A stretch of 64,000 nucleotides of DNA from Deltaproteobacteria bacterium RIFCSPHIGHO2_01_FULL_43_49. GTDB taxonomy: Bacteria > UBA10199 > SPLOWO2-01-44-7. Below are positions 35,692-44,610 of this stretch, piece by piece. Within the stretch, counting starts at the first letter, position 1; each line of letters opens with the position of its first letter. Under the pieces are notes generated by a model. It worked only from the letters and a program-made list of their open reading frames with translations, was not told the DNA's origin and ran no database searches. The stretch covers positions 1 to 64,000 of the forward strand of contig MGRG01000003.1 of the NCBI GenBank assembly GCA_001798075.1, given 5' to 3'. The translations under genes were made by a program, and so were the position numbers.

Positions 35692-37050
35692 TCAATCCCC
35701 CAAATTTTTTTGAATCGTCAATTGAATATGACTTGCAAGTTTTTGAATCTGCTTTGAATCCTGTCCCTCTACCATGATTCTTGCGATATTTTCTGTTCCG
35801 GAATAACGAACCAAAACTCGTCCCTCCTTGCCCAAAGTTCCTTTCGCCTCTTCCATCGCCTTGGAAATAGCGGGAACCTGAGTGAAATCCTTCTTTTCCC
35901 TCACTACCACATTGAGTAAAACTTGTGGGTATGCGGTTAAAACTTTTTTCAATTCCGAAAGCGGTTTTCCCTCCTCCAACATTATAGACAATACTTGGAG
36001 CGCACCCAAAAGACCATCACCGGTCGTGTTGTAATCCAAAAAGATTAAATGACCGGATTGTTCACCGCCGATATTATAGCCCGATTCTCTCATCGCTTGC
36101 ACAACATAGCGATCGCCCACTTGTGCACGCAGCACTTTGATCCCATTTTTTTCCATCGCGTGATCCAGAGCAAGATTGCTCATTACGGTAGCGACCAAAC
36201 CATTATTTTTTAATTTCCCCTTTTTGTTCCAATGCAACCCACACAAAGCCATAATCACGTCGCCATCCACCACTTCGCCGTCGGAGTCACACATAATGAC
36301 ACGATCGGCATCGCCATCGAGGGCAATCCCGCAATCGGCGCCAACCTTTTTGACACGCTGGCACATCACCTCTGGGTGGAGTGAGCCACAATCTCTATTG
36401 ATATTCATTCCGTCGGGTTGTGTGGCAATTGGATAAACCGTTGCTCCCAGTTCTTCCAAAACGTTGGGGGCTACAGCATAACCGGCACCGTTTGAGCAAT
36501 CGACAACAATTTTCAAACTATCCAGCGTTTTCTCTTGGGGAAAACAACTTTTCAAAAACTGAATGTAGCGTCCGGTGGCGTCATCAATACGATAGGCCTT
36601 GCCGATATTGTCTGGCGCCGCCCTTGCCTCTTCCATTTTTCCCGAAACGATGGCCTCTTCAATTTGCGATTCGACTTTGTCGGAGAGTTTGAAACCCTCT
36701 TTATCAAAAAATTTAATCCCGTTGTCGCGATAATCATTGTGGGAACCGGAAATAACAACACCCGCATCGGCACGCATGCTTCTTGCAATGAACGCAACAC
36801 CCGGTGTGGGAAGTGGCCCAACCAACAAGACATCGGTTCCGGCGGAGGTAATGCCACTGGCCAAGGCAGTCTCCAGCATGTAACCGGAGAGTCGTGTATC
36901 TTTACCGATGACGATGCGGTGACGGTGTGCCCCGTTTTTGAGAACAGATGCCGCAGAGCGCCCCAGCTTGAGGGCCATTTCGGAATCCATTGGATTTCGA
37001 TTGGCTAAACCCCTCACTCCATCAGTCCCGAAGATCTTTTGAGCTCCCAT
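35692..37050 (-). CDS. glmM: Phosphoglucosamine mutase
   Basis: 452 residues; converts glucosamine-6-P to glucosamine-1-P for peptidoglycan and LPS. FGTDGVRG start, phosphorylated Ser in VVISGSHNDYRDNGIK (Ser103; Gly replaces the usual Ala before it), metal loop LDGDADRV near 240, substrate loop GGEQSGH near 325 and phosphate loop RYSGTEN near 415. First gene of the glmM-pdxJ-acpS run. Confidence 0.95.
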   Translation of the reverse strand: MGAQKIFGTDGVRGLANRNPMDSEMALKLGRSAASVLKNGAHRHRIVIGKDTRLSGYMLETALASGITSAGTDVLLVGPLPTPGVAFIARSMRADAGVVISGSHNDYRDNGIKFFDKEGFKLSDKVESQIEEAIVSGKMEEARAAPDNIGKAYRIDDATGRYIQFLKSCFPQEKTLDSLKIVVDCSNGAGYAVAPNVLEELGATVYPIATQPDGMNINRDCGSLHPEVMCQRVKKVGADCGIALDGDADRVIMCDSDGEVVDGDVIMALCGLHWNKKGKLKNNGLVATVMSNLALDHAMEKNGIKVLRAQVGDRYVVQAMRESGYNIGGEQSGHLIFLDYNTTGDGLLGALQVLSIMLEEGKPLSELKKVLTAYPQVLLNVVVREKKDFTQVPAISKAMEEAKGTLGKEGRVLVRYSGTENIARIMVEGQDSKQIQKLASHIQLTIQKNLGD

Positions 37051-37115
37051 AAAGTGGGGGTTGTATAGGTAAAATGCCGCGAAAAGTCAAAGAGAAGGTG
37101 GGGTCTAGCTGCCTA

Positions 37116-37144
37116 TTGCTTATCTCTCTTTTTAATGTTACAAA
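37116..37144 (+). promoter_or_regulatory. Possible sigma70-type promoter for the DUF433 gene
   Basis: TTGCTT, a 17-base spacer and TACAAA end 10 bases before the ATG at 37155. By eye only. Confidence 0.3.
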
Positions 37145-37154
37145 TTAAATAGAT

Positions 37155-37421
37155 ATGAATGCATTAGAAATCCTCAAACAAGGCCATTCCAAAGAATGCG
37201 ATGAAGACATTTCTGAAATTCGTCGCTATATCGTCAGCGATCCCGCCATCATGGATGGGCTACCTATTTTTGCGGGTACCCGCATACCTGTTTATATTGT
37301 GCTAGATTATCTGGCTGAGGGGTTTACGGTAGAAGAAATTTTGAAGGATTACCCAAGCCTGAATAAGGATAGAATTCGGATGGCGTTAAAGTTTGCTAAC
37401 CTTGTTACCTCCATTCACTAA
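37155..37421 (+). CDS. DUF433 antitoxin-like protein
   Basis: 88 residues. The C-terminal ~55 residues match DUF433: VSDPAIMDGLPIFAGTRIPV, then LDYLAEGFTVEEILKDYPSL and a terminal helix. DUF433 proteins are winged-helix antitoxin-like partners of PIN-like DUF5615 proteins. Here the partner directly downstream is decayed, so this is a likely solitary remnant. It is transcribed away from glmM. Confidence 0.85.
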   Translation: MNALEILKQGHSKECDEDISEIRRYIVSDPAIMDGLPIFAGTRIPVYIVLDYLAEGFTVEEILKDYPSLNKDRIRMALKFANLVTSIH

Positions 37422-37650
37422 ATGAAAATAAAAAGAATTTCAGATTTTTATAACAACCGACCGTCATTTTAGTCACCCAGAAAAATTCAGACCCCTATCT
37501 GGTTTTGGAGTTCTTTATCTGCGAGTTGCTCCAACAACAGGACCACTTTTGATGGCGGCGCTCGATCAATTTTTAGCAAAAAAAACGCTTCGAAGATGTG
37601 GTGGGAAAATTAGCGATAGTCCGACGCAATAGTTTCGAAATTCGATAAAT
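37422..37650 (+). pseudogene. Decayed DUF5615 PIN-like toxin
   Basis: Starting right after the DUF433 stop, an ATG opens a frame that stops after about 16 codons. In another frame one can read ITTDRHFSHPEKFRP, then GFGVLYLRVAPTTGPLLMAA. After a shift of frame near 37585 there is RFEDVVGKLAIVRRNSFEIR and a stop. This is the middle and end of a DUF5615 PIN-like protein with its first ~50 codons missing and at least one frameshift. The remaining stretch to 37721 holds nothing I recognise. Confidence 0.7.
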
Positions 37651-37721
37651 TGCAAACCTTCAGAGTAAATTGCCGCAAAAAGTCAAAGAGGAAGCTCAAG
37701 ATTTGAAGGATTTACAGATTT

Positions 37722-39320
37722 CTATTTCTTCTGGCCTTTTCTAGTCAATTTTTTGACTAGTTTGTCCAAAGGAATGTCCTCTCTTCGAAGATGTGCAACG
37801 TCACCTGAGTAAATATAATCTCCCAGTTCAGCTAAGGATTCCAAAACACCTATTTTTGCGTTTTCAAGTCCTTTTACCATTCCTTCTAATTCGGGGTGTC
37901 GTTCAACAAACAGCATTGCTCGGCTAAAGTAATGGAATTGTCTAATCAACTCCCTTCCAAGAACAAGTTTTCCCCCGAGGCAATAATATAAAACATCAAT
38001 GTAACTTGATTCCCTTGAAGACTCTAAGGCTTCATCACTTGCTTTACTTGTTTTACTCGTTTTTTTCAAAATATAAGTATAAGGATCTTCATTATTTAAT
38101 TTTTTTAGTTCAATTTCCAACAATCTTAGATAATTATTCAATTGCGCAACCAACTGTGTTGCAAGATCTGCTGGCTTTACACATTCACGCCTTTCTATTC
38201 TTTCCGTCAGATGATTCACAATTCTCTCACGTCTTTCTTCTCTCAATTCATCAGAGCTTGGAATTGGTTTAGGAGCAGCTGGACGTTCCTTAGAAACAAT
38301 ACGAAAACGCTTTATGGTGTCTGCCAATTTAGGAGCTAGCGTTGCCAATGGCTCCCCATCATGGGACACAAATCCAGTTGTATTGGAAATAAGCCGTTGC
38401 AACTTATCCAAAGATTTAAAGGCTCGACTCTTTGCAATCCCAAGACCATGAATCTTGCTCACCAACGTTGGATGACGTTCCACAAAAATTAGGGCGCTTT
38501 CAAACTGTGTAAATGCTGACCAAAGTTTTTCTCTACCAGAACCTAGAACCATCGTCCTGCTTGGAGGCAGACCCAACGAATATCGATAATTCACCGCTAG
38601 AATATCAATATAGTCTGACTCCCTTGTCGAAGGTCCCTCAATAAACACTTCGTATACTTCATCTGAGATATGGGCACCAGGGTCTTTAATAGAATATTCC
38701 TTTTTAAGCCCCTCTTCTAATCGCTTTACAAATTCATTGAAATTATCAATCAAGTCACCTGCAATGGCTCTCAATTCTCTTGTAGAAAGCTTCTGATAAA
38801 GTTGAATTCGAGCCCTCTCAGCTGGACTTCTCCAAGCGTCGATCCCATCTCCAACCTGTTTCAAGGTACCATTACTATGAGAACCTTTACATTCAGCTAT
38901 TTCAGGAATAGCGGTCCAATCAGGCTTTCTAACTCCTGATTGTCTCATATCGTTAGCAAAAAGACGCATCGGAACAACAGAAGGAGTTTCTGATTTGGAA
39001 GATGCTAAAACCCCGGCAAGTTTAAACGACAGCTCCCTTGTTTCTTGAAAACGTTGCGCTTCGTTTCCATGGAAAAGACCCCCATTAACTCTAAGCAAAA
39101 TTGGTTTTAGTTTTTCTGCGTCTCGTTTTATCAGCCCATCAATGATGGGCAAAAATCCCTCTTTTTCTTCTGGGGTCGTGGCAGCTTCATATAAACTAAT
39201 GACTTCACTTAGCTCAGAACCCCCTTGAAAAACTTCAATTGCAGCTCCCAAAGTGGAAAGATCCGAAATCCCACTCGCACCTATCAAATTGGCTAGAAAT
39301 AAATTGTTAATTGTGTTCAT
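37722..39320 (-). CDS. Unknown 532-residue protein with internal duplication
   Basis: No family recognised. It is predicted soluble and mostly helical. Two related blocks of about 120 residues are visible. One runs from about residue 205 through ESDYIDILAVNYRYSLG to FVERHPTLVSKIHGLGIAKS. The other runs from about 385 through ESSYIDVLYYCLGGKLVLG to FVERHPELEGMVKGLENAKI. A basic Lys-rich end follows. The first ~180 residues are not repeated. AAGG six bases before the ATG supports the start. It is divergent from the gene at 39558, whose end (KKHPQFFRRAHLLVLERA) weakly resembles the repeated block. Confidence 0.6.
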   Translation of the reverse strand: MNTINNLFLANLIGASGISDLSTLGAAIEVFQGGSELSEVISLYEAATTPEEKEGFLPIIDGLIKRDAEKLKPILLRVNGGLFHGNEAQRFQETRELSFKLAGVLASSKSETPSVVPMRLFANDMRQSGVRKPDWTAIPEIAECKGSHSNGTLKQVGDGIDAWRSPAERARIQLYQKLSTRELRAIAGDLIDNFNEFVKRLEEGLKKEYSIKDPGAHISDEVYEVFIEGPSTRESDYIDILAVNYRYSLGLPPSRTMVLGSGREKLWSAFTQFESALIFVERHPTLVSKIHGLGIAKSRAFKSLDKLQRLISNTTGFVSHDGEPLATLAPKLADTIKRFRIVSKERPAAPKPIPSSDELREERRERIVNHLTERIERRECVKPADLATQLVAQLNNYLRLLEIELKKLNNEDPYTYILKKTSKTSKASDEALESSRESSYIDVLYYCLGGKLVLGRELIRQFHYFSRAMLFVERHPELEGMVKGLENAKIGVLESLAELGDYIYSGDVAHLRREDIPLDKLVKKLTRKGQKK

Positions 39321-39367
39321 GAGACCTTCCCGATTTAGAACTCTCTTCCCATATGTCTATTATCGAC

Positions 39368-39527
39368 ATTTTCCCAAAAAAGTTGCTTCTAAACCCTGAT
39401 AAAGTTTTTATTAAAAACAAATAACCCTTGACTAAATTGAGTCTTTGGTTTTAAAAGGTCAAGGAATTCTAAGTGATTTCAATAAGATACTAAAATAAAC
39501 AAAAAAGTAAGCAACTTTTTTGGAAAA
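39368..39527. promoter_or_regulatory. Inverted-repeat divergent promoter region
   Basis: TTTTCCCAAAAAAGTTGCTT (39369-39388) and AAGCAACTTTTTTGGAAAA (39509-39527) are inverted copies facing outward to the two divergent genes. Each is followed outward by a similar octamer, GTCGATAA toward the minus-strand gene and GCCGATTA toward the plus-strand gene. The octamers resemble sigma28-type -10 boxes (GCCGATAA), but I cannot place a matching -35. Confidence 0.55.
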
Positions 39528-39557
39528 CTGCCGATTAGGCTATTGGAGGGTATAAAT

Positions 39558-40268
39558 ATGGTAACTTCAACACAAACAACACAAGCAATCCTGGGAGGTC
39601 TCCAGGCACTCGGGGTAGATGCTTTTCTTGCAACACTTCCTGATGTTTCCCCAAATGTTATTGAAGAAAGTGCTGCTTATGCCGTCGCACGGAGTCTTCA
39701 CAAAGAAGGGATCAAAGCGGAAGATCCTCAAGAAGCAAGACGCCAGCTAGACGCTATCGTACAAGGGAGCAAAAGACCCGATTTAGGACAGACAGTAGAA
39801 ATGTTGGGTCTGGTTTCTGCAAATCGTTTTGCAGGGGCAGCCCGTTTTGTAAAAAGAGAGGCGGATACAACTGAAATCGCGAAAGATACTCCCCAAGCAG
39901 CACAACGTCGTCTTGTGCTCTCGGAGAGGGCACCACTTTGGCTGCAAGCAAAAGTAGAAGAGGCAAACGTTTCAGGAAGGATCAATCAGGCCATCAGCAA
40001 TATTGCCAGCAAAATAGACAGAATAACTTCACTGCTTGGAATGATGCCTTATAGCTCTCTTCCAGAAGCATGTGGAAAACTTCCAGTGAATTGTGGACAA
40101 GATCAACTACGAGAAGACCTTTCGTTTGTGGTAGAAGCAGCAAAAAAACATCCTCAATTCTTTAGACGTGCCCACCTTCTAGTTTTAGAACGGGCTGCAG
40201 CTGAAAGTGAGAATGCTGCGGAAGCCATAACTCTTCTGAGACTAACAAGGTCTGATCTCTTTTCATAA
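39558..40268 (+). CDS. Unknown 236-residue helical protein
   Basis: No family recognised. Ala/Glu-rich and mostly helical, without signal peptide or membrane segment. ATG at 39558 is chosen because GGAGGG lies seven bases upstream (a TTG at 39543 is part of that site). The C terminus (KKHPQFFRRAHLLVLERA) resembles the FVERHP...GLGIAK blocks of the divergent neighbour, so the two may be distant relatives or work together. Confidence 0.6.
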   Translation: MVTSTQTTQAILGGLQALGVDAFLATLPDVSPNVIEESAAYAVARSLHKEGIKAEDPQEARRQLDAIVQGSKRPDLGQTVEMLGLVSANRFAGAARFVKREADTTEIAKDTPQAAQRRLVLSERAPLWLQAKVEEANVSGRINQAISNIASKIDRITSLLGMMPYSSLPEACGKLPVNCGQDQLREDLSFVVEAAKKHPQFFRRAHLLVLERAAAESENAAEAITLLRLTRSDLFS

Positions 40269-40306
40269 GTTGCACCCAGCGTTAATTTCTGGCAGTGGTG
40301 CATCGT

Positions 40307-40789
40307 ATGTCCAATTCCAAAGCTAGGAAAGCCTCGTACTCCCAAAACACCATGATCAAAGTCATGAGCCCTTTGGACGCCAATCATTATGGGTATGTCC
40401 ACGGCGGGGCCATCATGCGCTGTGTGGATGAAGCTGCCTTTATCTCTGGAACCCGTCATGCCAGCCGCAATGTAGTCACCGCTGCCCTCGATCATATGAG
40501 TTTTGAAAACCCTGTCCGATTGGGTGATCTCCTTGTCCTAAAATCCTCTGTCAATTTTGTAGGCAAAACCTCAATGGAAATTGGAGTTCGGATCGAATCA
40601 GAAGACCCAGTAACAGGTGATAAAAAATTTATTGGAAGGGCTTATGTCACAATGGTGGCTTTAGATGATTTGGGCAAACCGACCAATGTCCCTTCTCTCA
40701 TTGTGGAGACAAAAGAAGAAAAAGATCGGTTTCGCAAAGCAGAAGAACGAAGAGCCTTCCGATTAAAACTGCGACAGAATAAAGATTAG
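40307..40789 (+). CDS. Acyl-CoA thioesterase, hotdog fold (YciA-like)
   Basis: About 160 residues. Hotdog-fold hydrolase of acyl-CoA: MSPLDANHYGYVHGGAIMRC, then VDEAAFISGTRHA (catalytic Asp on the central helix) and LDHMSFENPVRLGDLL. A Lys/Arg/Glu-rich C-terminal tail follows. I prefer ATG at 40307; a GTG at 40295 is in frame. Neither has a strong ribosome binding site. Confidence 0.88.
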   Translation: MSNSKARKASYSQNTMIKVMSPLDANHYGYVHGGAIMRCVDEAAFISGTRHASRNVVTAALDHMSFENPVRLGDLLVLKSSVNFVGKTSMEIGVRIESEDPVTGDKKFIGRAYVTMVALDDLGKPTNVPSLIVETKEEKDRFRKAEERRAFRLKLRQNKD

Positions 40790-40827
40790 TGCTTGAAACT
40801 TAAACCTGATTTGATAAGGAGATGCAC

Positions 40828-41148
40828 GTGGCAGACATTTTAGAAATCTCGGATGACAATTTTGAACAAGAAGTCCTAAAGTCTTCAACTCCTGTTCTGG
40901 TCGACTTTTGGGCCGAATGGTGTGGCCCTTGCAAGGCACTCGCCCCAACCATCGAACAACTTTCCCAAACCTATGCCGGCAAAGTGAAATTTTGCAAAGT
41001 CAATGTCGATTATCATCCTAATCAAGCGGCCCGTTATGGCGTGCGCAGCATTCCCACCTTGATTTTATTTCAACAAGGTCAAAATTTGGGTCAACTCATT
41101 GGCAATGTTGCAAAACCAACCATCGAATCCCTTCTTTCCAAAGCCTAG
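40828..41148 (+). CDS. trxA: Thioredoxin
   Basis: 106 residues with the redox motif WCGPC (Cys32, Cys35), VDFWAEWCGPCKALAPTIEQ and the cis-Pro segment VRSIPTLILF. Cytoplasmic disulfide reductase. AAGGAG ends directly before an ATG at 40822, too close to use, but six bases before the GTG at 40828, so GTG is the likely start. The stop codon shares the palindrome CTAG with the stop codon of rodA on the other strand. Confidence 0.95.
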   Translation: MADILEISDDNFEQEVLKSSTPVLVDFWAEWCGPCKALAPTIEQLSQTYAGKVKFCKVNVDYHPNQAARYGVRSIPTLILFQQGQNLGQLIGNVAKPTIESLLSKA

Positions 41149-42245
41149 AACATAAATCGACGCATGTGGATGTTGAAGAGCAGACCAATGCCGATGAGGA
41201 AGGCAACGGTGGAAGACCCTCCATAACTTAAAAAAGGTAACGGCACACCGGTTAAAGGAATCATTCCCAAAACCCCACAGACATTGATAAAAAGATGCCA
41301 AAAAAGAAGAGAGACAAAACCGGAGGCCAAAAAAACACCGAAGGGTTCTCTGGCACGCATGGCTACCCCCATCCCCATCCATAATAAAGTAGTGTAGAGC
41401 CCTAAAATAGTGAAGCTTCCCACCAAACCCCACTCTTCTGCCAAAACTGGAAATATGAAATCTGTATGTTTATCGGGAAGATATCTTAACTTATTAATTT
41501 TTCCCTTTAAGTAGCCTTTTCCGAAAATTTTGCCGGACCCGACTGCAATTTTGGACTGAATTAAATGATAACCACTCTTTCTGGGATCGGATTCAGGATT
41601 CAAAAAAATACGAATCCTCTCTTTTTGATACGGCTTCAAACCATATTGATAAGCCAGGCCTCCGCCAATCACTACGAGAGCCAAAAATAGAAAAATGGTC
41701 CCTTTTTTGATCTTAGCGACAAAAGCCATCGTTATAAAAATGAGGGGGAAAAAAAGAGAACTCCCCAAATCCTTCTCCATAAGAATCAAAACAAAAGGAA
41801 TAATGGTTAACAAGAGTGGCTTGATGAGATCACGAAAACCGTGCCCCTGTGGCAAAGGGTTATCACCGAAATATTTTGCCAAAATAAAAATAAGGCCTAA
41901 TTTTGCGAACTCGGAAGGCTGAACGTAAAAAGGGCCAACGGTCAACCAACTTCTATGTCCACTCACCACTTTGCCAATGAGCAAAACTAAAATTAAGGCA
42001 ACAATGCAGCCGACATAAAAATAAATCCCCAATTTTTCCCACAAACGATAATCCATGTTCACTAACAACAATAACAAAATAAACCCAACCGATACCCATG
42101 CGAGCTGATGCCAAATAAGATCGACTTGACCTCCTTCGCCCCACACACCCAAGGCACTGTAAAGGTTGAGGAGGCCCAAGACAGCAAGCGACAAAACAAC
42201 CCAAAGAAGCGGCCAGTGAAAATTTTCAAAGAGATTCTTTTTCAT
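41145..42245 (-). CDS. rodA: Rod-shape SEDS glycosyltransferase RodA
   Basis: 366 residues, about ten membrane helices; peptidoglycan polymerase of the elongasome. SEDS features: GHRSWLTVGPFYVQPSEFAK near 95, LMEKDLGSSLFFPLIF near 155, LPDKHTDFIFPVLAEEWG near 255 and IPLTGVPLPFLSYGGSS near 335. Its start overlaps the end of mrdA by 20 bp. Last gene of the mre operon. Confidence 0.95.
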   Translation of the reverse strand: MKKNLFENFHWPLLWVVLSLAVLGLLNLYSALGVWGEGGQVDLIWHQLAWVSVGFILLLLLVNMDYRLWEKLGIYFYVGCIVALILVLLIGKVVSGHRSWLTVGPFYVQPSEFAKLGLIFILAKYFGDNPLPQGHGFRDLIKPLLLTIIPFVLILMEKDLGSSLFFPLIFITMAFVAKIKKGTIFLFLALVVIGGGLAYQYGLKPYQKERIRIFLNPESDPRKSGYHLIQSKIAVGSGKIFGKGYLKGKINKLRYLPDKHTDFIFPVLAEEWGLVGSFTILGLYTTLLWMGMGVAMRAREPFGVFLASGFVSLLFWHLFINVCGVLGMIPLTGVPLPFLSYGGSSTVAFLIGIGLLFNIHMRRFMF

Positions 42246-44106
42246 TGGACTCCCCCAAATAAGCCTTGATCAGTTCACCTGCTAACGGAGCTGCTGCTGA
42301 AGAGCCGTGGCCGCCATGTTCAATAACCACAGAAATGGCAATTGTGGGATTCTCAGCCGGGGCAAAGGCAACAAACCAGGCATGATCCCCACATTTGCCT
42401 CCCGCACAACTTTTTCCCAAGGCAACCACTTGGGCCGTTCCGGTTTTTCCTCCCATCGGTATTTTCAAAACACTCAACCGATGTGCTGTCCCACCCGGTT
42501 CTGCCACAACCCCTACTAATGCCTCATGCAACATCTTTACAACATCTTTAGAAAGCACGACGTCGTCTTTTCTTATTTCCGGCTCCAGTTTAGGAATTAT
42601 TTTTTCTCCACCAGAGACAGCATCGATTTCACTTTGAACCAAATAGGGCTTTAATCTTTTGCCGCCATTCGCTGCTGTCGCAATCATCAGGGCTGATTGC
42701 AAGGGAGTAACCAAATCATACCCTTGACCAATCGCAATGGAGAGTGTCTCCCCTTCCTGCCAAGGTTCTTTTCTAGCCCTCAACTTCCATTCCGATGTTG
42801 GGATCAATCCCCCCCTTTCATCAGGAAGACCGATCCCTGTTGGAGTTCCCAAACCAAACGCCCTTGCATAACGGGCCAGACCATCCACACCCACTCTCAA
42901 ACCCAATGTATAAAAATAGACATCACAAGATTGGACCAAACCTCTGTGATAGGAGAGAGGACCGTGACCTCCAGAGTTCCAGCAGCCAAATCGGCGATTG
43001 CCAAAGTGAAGACCTCCACCACAGTAAATTTTTTCATCCGGTTTGACGAGCCCTTCTTGAAGAGCTGCAGTCCCGGTTACAATTTTGTAGGTCGAACCTG
43101 GCGGATAAGCACCTTGGATAGAGCGGTTCAAGAGATATTTAGCCGGGTTGGTCGAAATTTCATGCCAATACTGATTCCCCTCTTCACCACCCAATCGATT
43201 CAAATCAAAAGAAGGGGCCGAATACATCAACAAGACAGCGCCATCACGCGGATCAATGGCAACGGTCGCACCAGACTTTCCCTTATAAAAGTCTCTGGCC
43301 ACTCGGTGCAAACGTGTATCTAAAGTTAGTTTTAAATGATTTCCATTCAGCGCTTCTTTGCTTTCCAATTCTTCCTGAACTCCAGAATAGAAAATTTCAC
43401 GCCCCCTTGCATTCACAACTTTTTGAGAATAGCCATCCTCTCCCCGAATTCTCTGATCCCAAACCTCCTCTAAACCCCTTATCCCCACTTGATCGGCCAA
43501 CTTATAGCGTCCTGGAAAACTTTTTTGGTAAGTTTGTAGGCGCTCGGCATCGATCTCACGCACATACCCCAAGACATGACTGGCAATATCGCCATCGGTG
43601 TAGTCCCTTTCATAACGAAGCCTGATATCAACACCGCGCAGATCGATTTCTTGCTCCAAATCGGTCCAAGGGCTTTTGTGGGCTTTAACCCAAGAAACAA
43701 GATCCAACGGCACATCCTGAAGAATAACCAATGGCTGATAGGCTGGTTGTTTGTAGCGCCCCTCCCACTTGGCCTTCAATTTTTCTTGAGGGATTTTTAA
43801 ATATGTTTCCAGCGCCGTGAAAACTTTTTTGGAATCGACAATGTATTGGGGCGTGATGATTAAATCGAATGCTGCACGGTTATCCACCAAAGGAACTCCG
43901 TTGCGATCATACATAATGCCGCGCAACGCAGGAATCGGATTTTCTCGAATGCTGTTATCCTCCGAAAACAATCGATAAAATTTTCCCTTGATCCCTTGAA
44001 GATAATAAAGCCTCAACCCAATGATGCCCACTATGACCATCATAAAAATGGCCAGTTTCCTAAGGCGGGGTTCTAACTCCTGGCTATAACTTTGAGTGAG
44101 GTCCAT
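42226..44106 (-). CDS. mrdA: Penicillin-binding protein 2 (peptidoglycan transpeptidase)
   Basis: 626 residues. One N-terminal membrane helix (about 15-33), the dimerisation/pedestal domain, then the transpeptidase domain with active-site Ser in GAYPPGSTYKIVTG (about residue 337), SCD in LVQSCDVYFYTLG and KTG in GGKTGTAQVV. A Cys-rich insert CAGGKCGDHAWFV sits after KTG, as in several deltaproteobacterial PBP2. It partners RodA. Confidence 0.95.
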   Translation of the reverse strand: MDLTQSYSQELEPRLRKLAIFMMVIVGIIGLRLYYLQGIKGKFYRLFSEDNSIRENPIPALRGIMYDRNGVPLVDNRAAFDLIITPQYIVDSKKVFTALETYLKIPQEKLKAKWEGRYKQPAYQPLVILQDVPLDLVSWVKAHKSPWTDLEQEIDLRGVDIRLRYERDYTDGDIASHVLGYVREIDAERLQTYQKSFPGRYKLADQVGIRGLEEVWDQRIRGEDGYSQKVVNARGREIFYSGVQEELESKEALNGNHLKLTLDTRLHRVARDFYKGKSGATVAIDPRDGAVLLMYSAPSFDLNRLGGEEGNQYWHEISTNPAKYLLNRSIQGAYPPGSTYKIVTGTAALQEGLVKPDEKIYCGGGLHFGNRRFGCWNSGGHGPLSYHRGLVQSCDVYFYTLGLRVGVDGLARYARAFGLGTPTGIGLPDERGGLIPTSEWKLRARKEPWQEGETLSIAIGQGYDLVTPLQSALMIATAANGGKRLKPYLVQSEIDAVSGGEKIIPKLEPEIRKDDVVLSKDVVKMLHEALVGVVAEPGGTAHRLSVLKIPMGGKTGTAQVVALGKSCAGGKCGDHAWFVAFAPAENPTIAISVVIEHGGHGSSAAAPLAGELIKAYLGESNEKESL

Positions 44107-44610
44107 TTATTTTTTAAGTAAAACATCCTGAGAGCGAAACAATTTGTCCCAAGTTAAATGACGATACCACCACAATGTGGGAAGCCAAACGATCCCCAAA
44201 AGGGCATCGCCAAAGGCGTTTCCAAACATTTTTGGCAAATAAATAGAAAAAGGTCTTGGAACATTGCCAACCAAATTGACAAATCCCAGACCAATCAACC
44301 CTTCCAGAATGCTGAACAAAAAGACCCAAAAAAACCGTGAGGGAGCCCCTTGAAACATAATTTTGTTTTTAATAAAACGAACGAGCCCAAAAACAGACCC
44401 AAAACTGCAAATGGCCGTTCCAAAAGGGCTCAAGGAAGCAATATCTAAGAAAAGCCCGAGCAAGAGGCTCAAGAATAAAGCTTCTTTCCACTCTTCGTAA
44501 AAACTCAAATAGACAACTGCCAAAAGCAAAAAATCTCCAGGCAGCGCAAAAACGCTTTTGATTGCCACCACTAAAATTCCATAAAGGATAAATAAAAACC
44601 AAAGTCTCAT
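44107..44610 (-). CDS. mreD: Rod-shape determining protein MreD
   Basis: 167 residues with five or six membrane helices, a small integral protein of the elongasome. The FLDIASLSPFGTAICSFG stretch is typical of MreD. Identification rests on that and its place between mreC (ATGA-type overlap) and mrdA (adjacent stop). Confidence 0.9.
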   Translation of the reverse strand: MRLWFLFILYGILVVAIKSVFALPGDFLLLAVVYLSFYEEWKEALFLSLLLGLFLDIASLSPFGTAICSFGSVFGLVRFIKNKIMFQGAPSRFFWVFLFSILEGLIGLGFVNLVGNVPRPFSIYLPKMFGNAFGDALLGIVWLPTLWWYRHLTWDKLFRSQDVLLKK

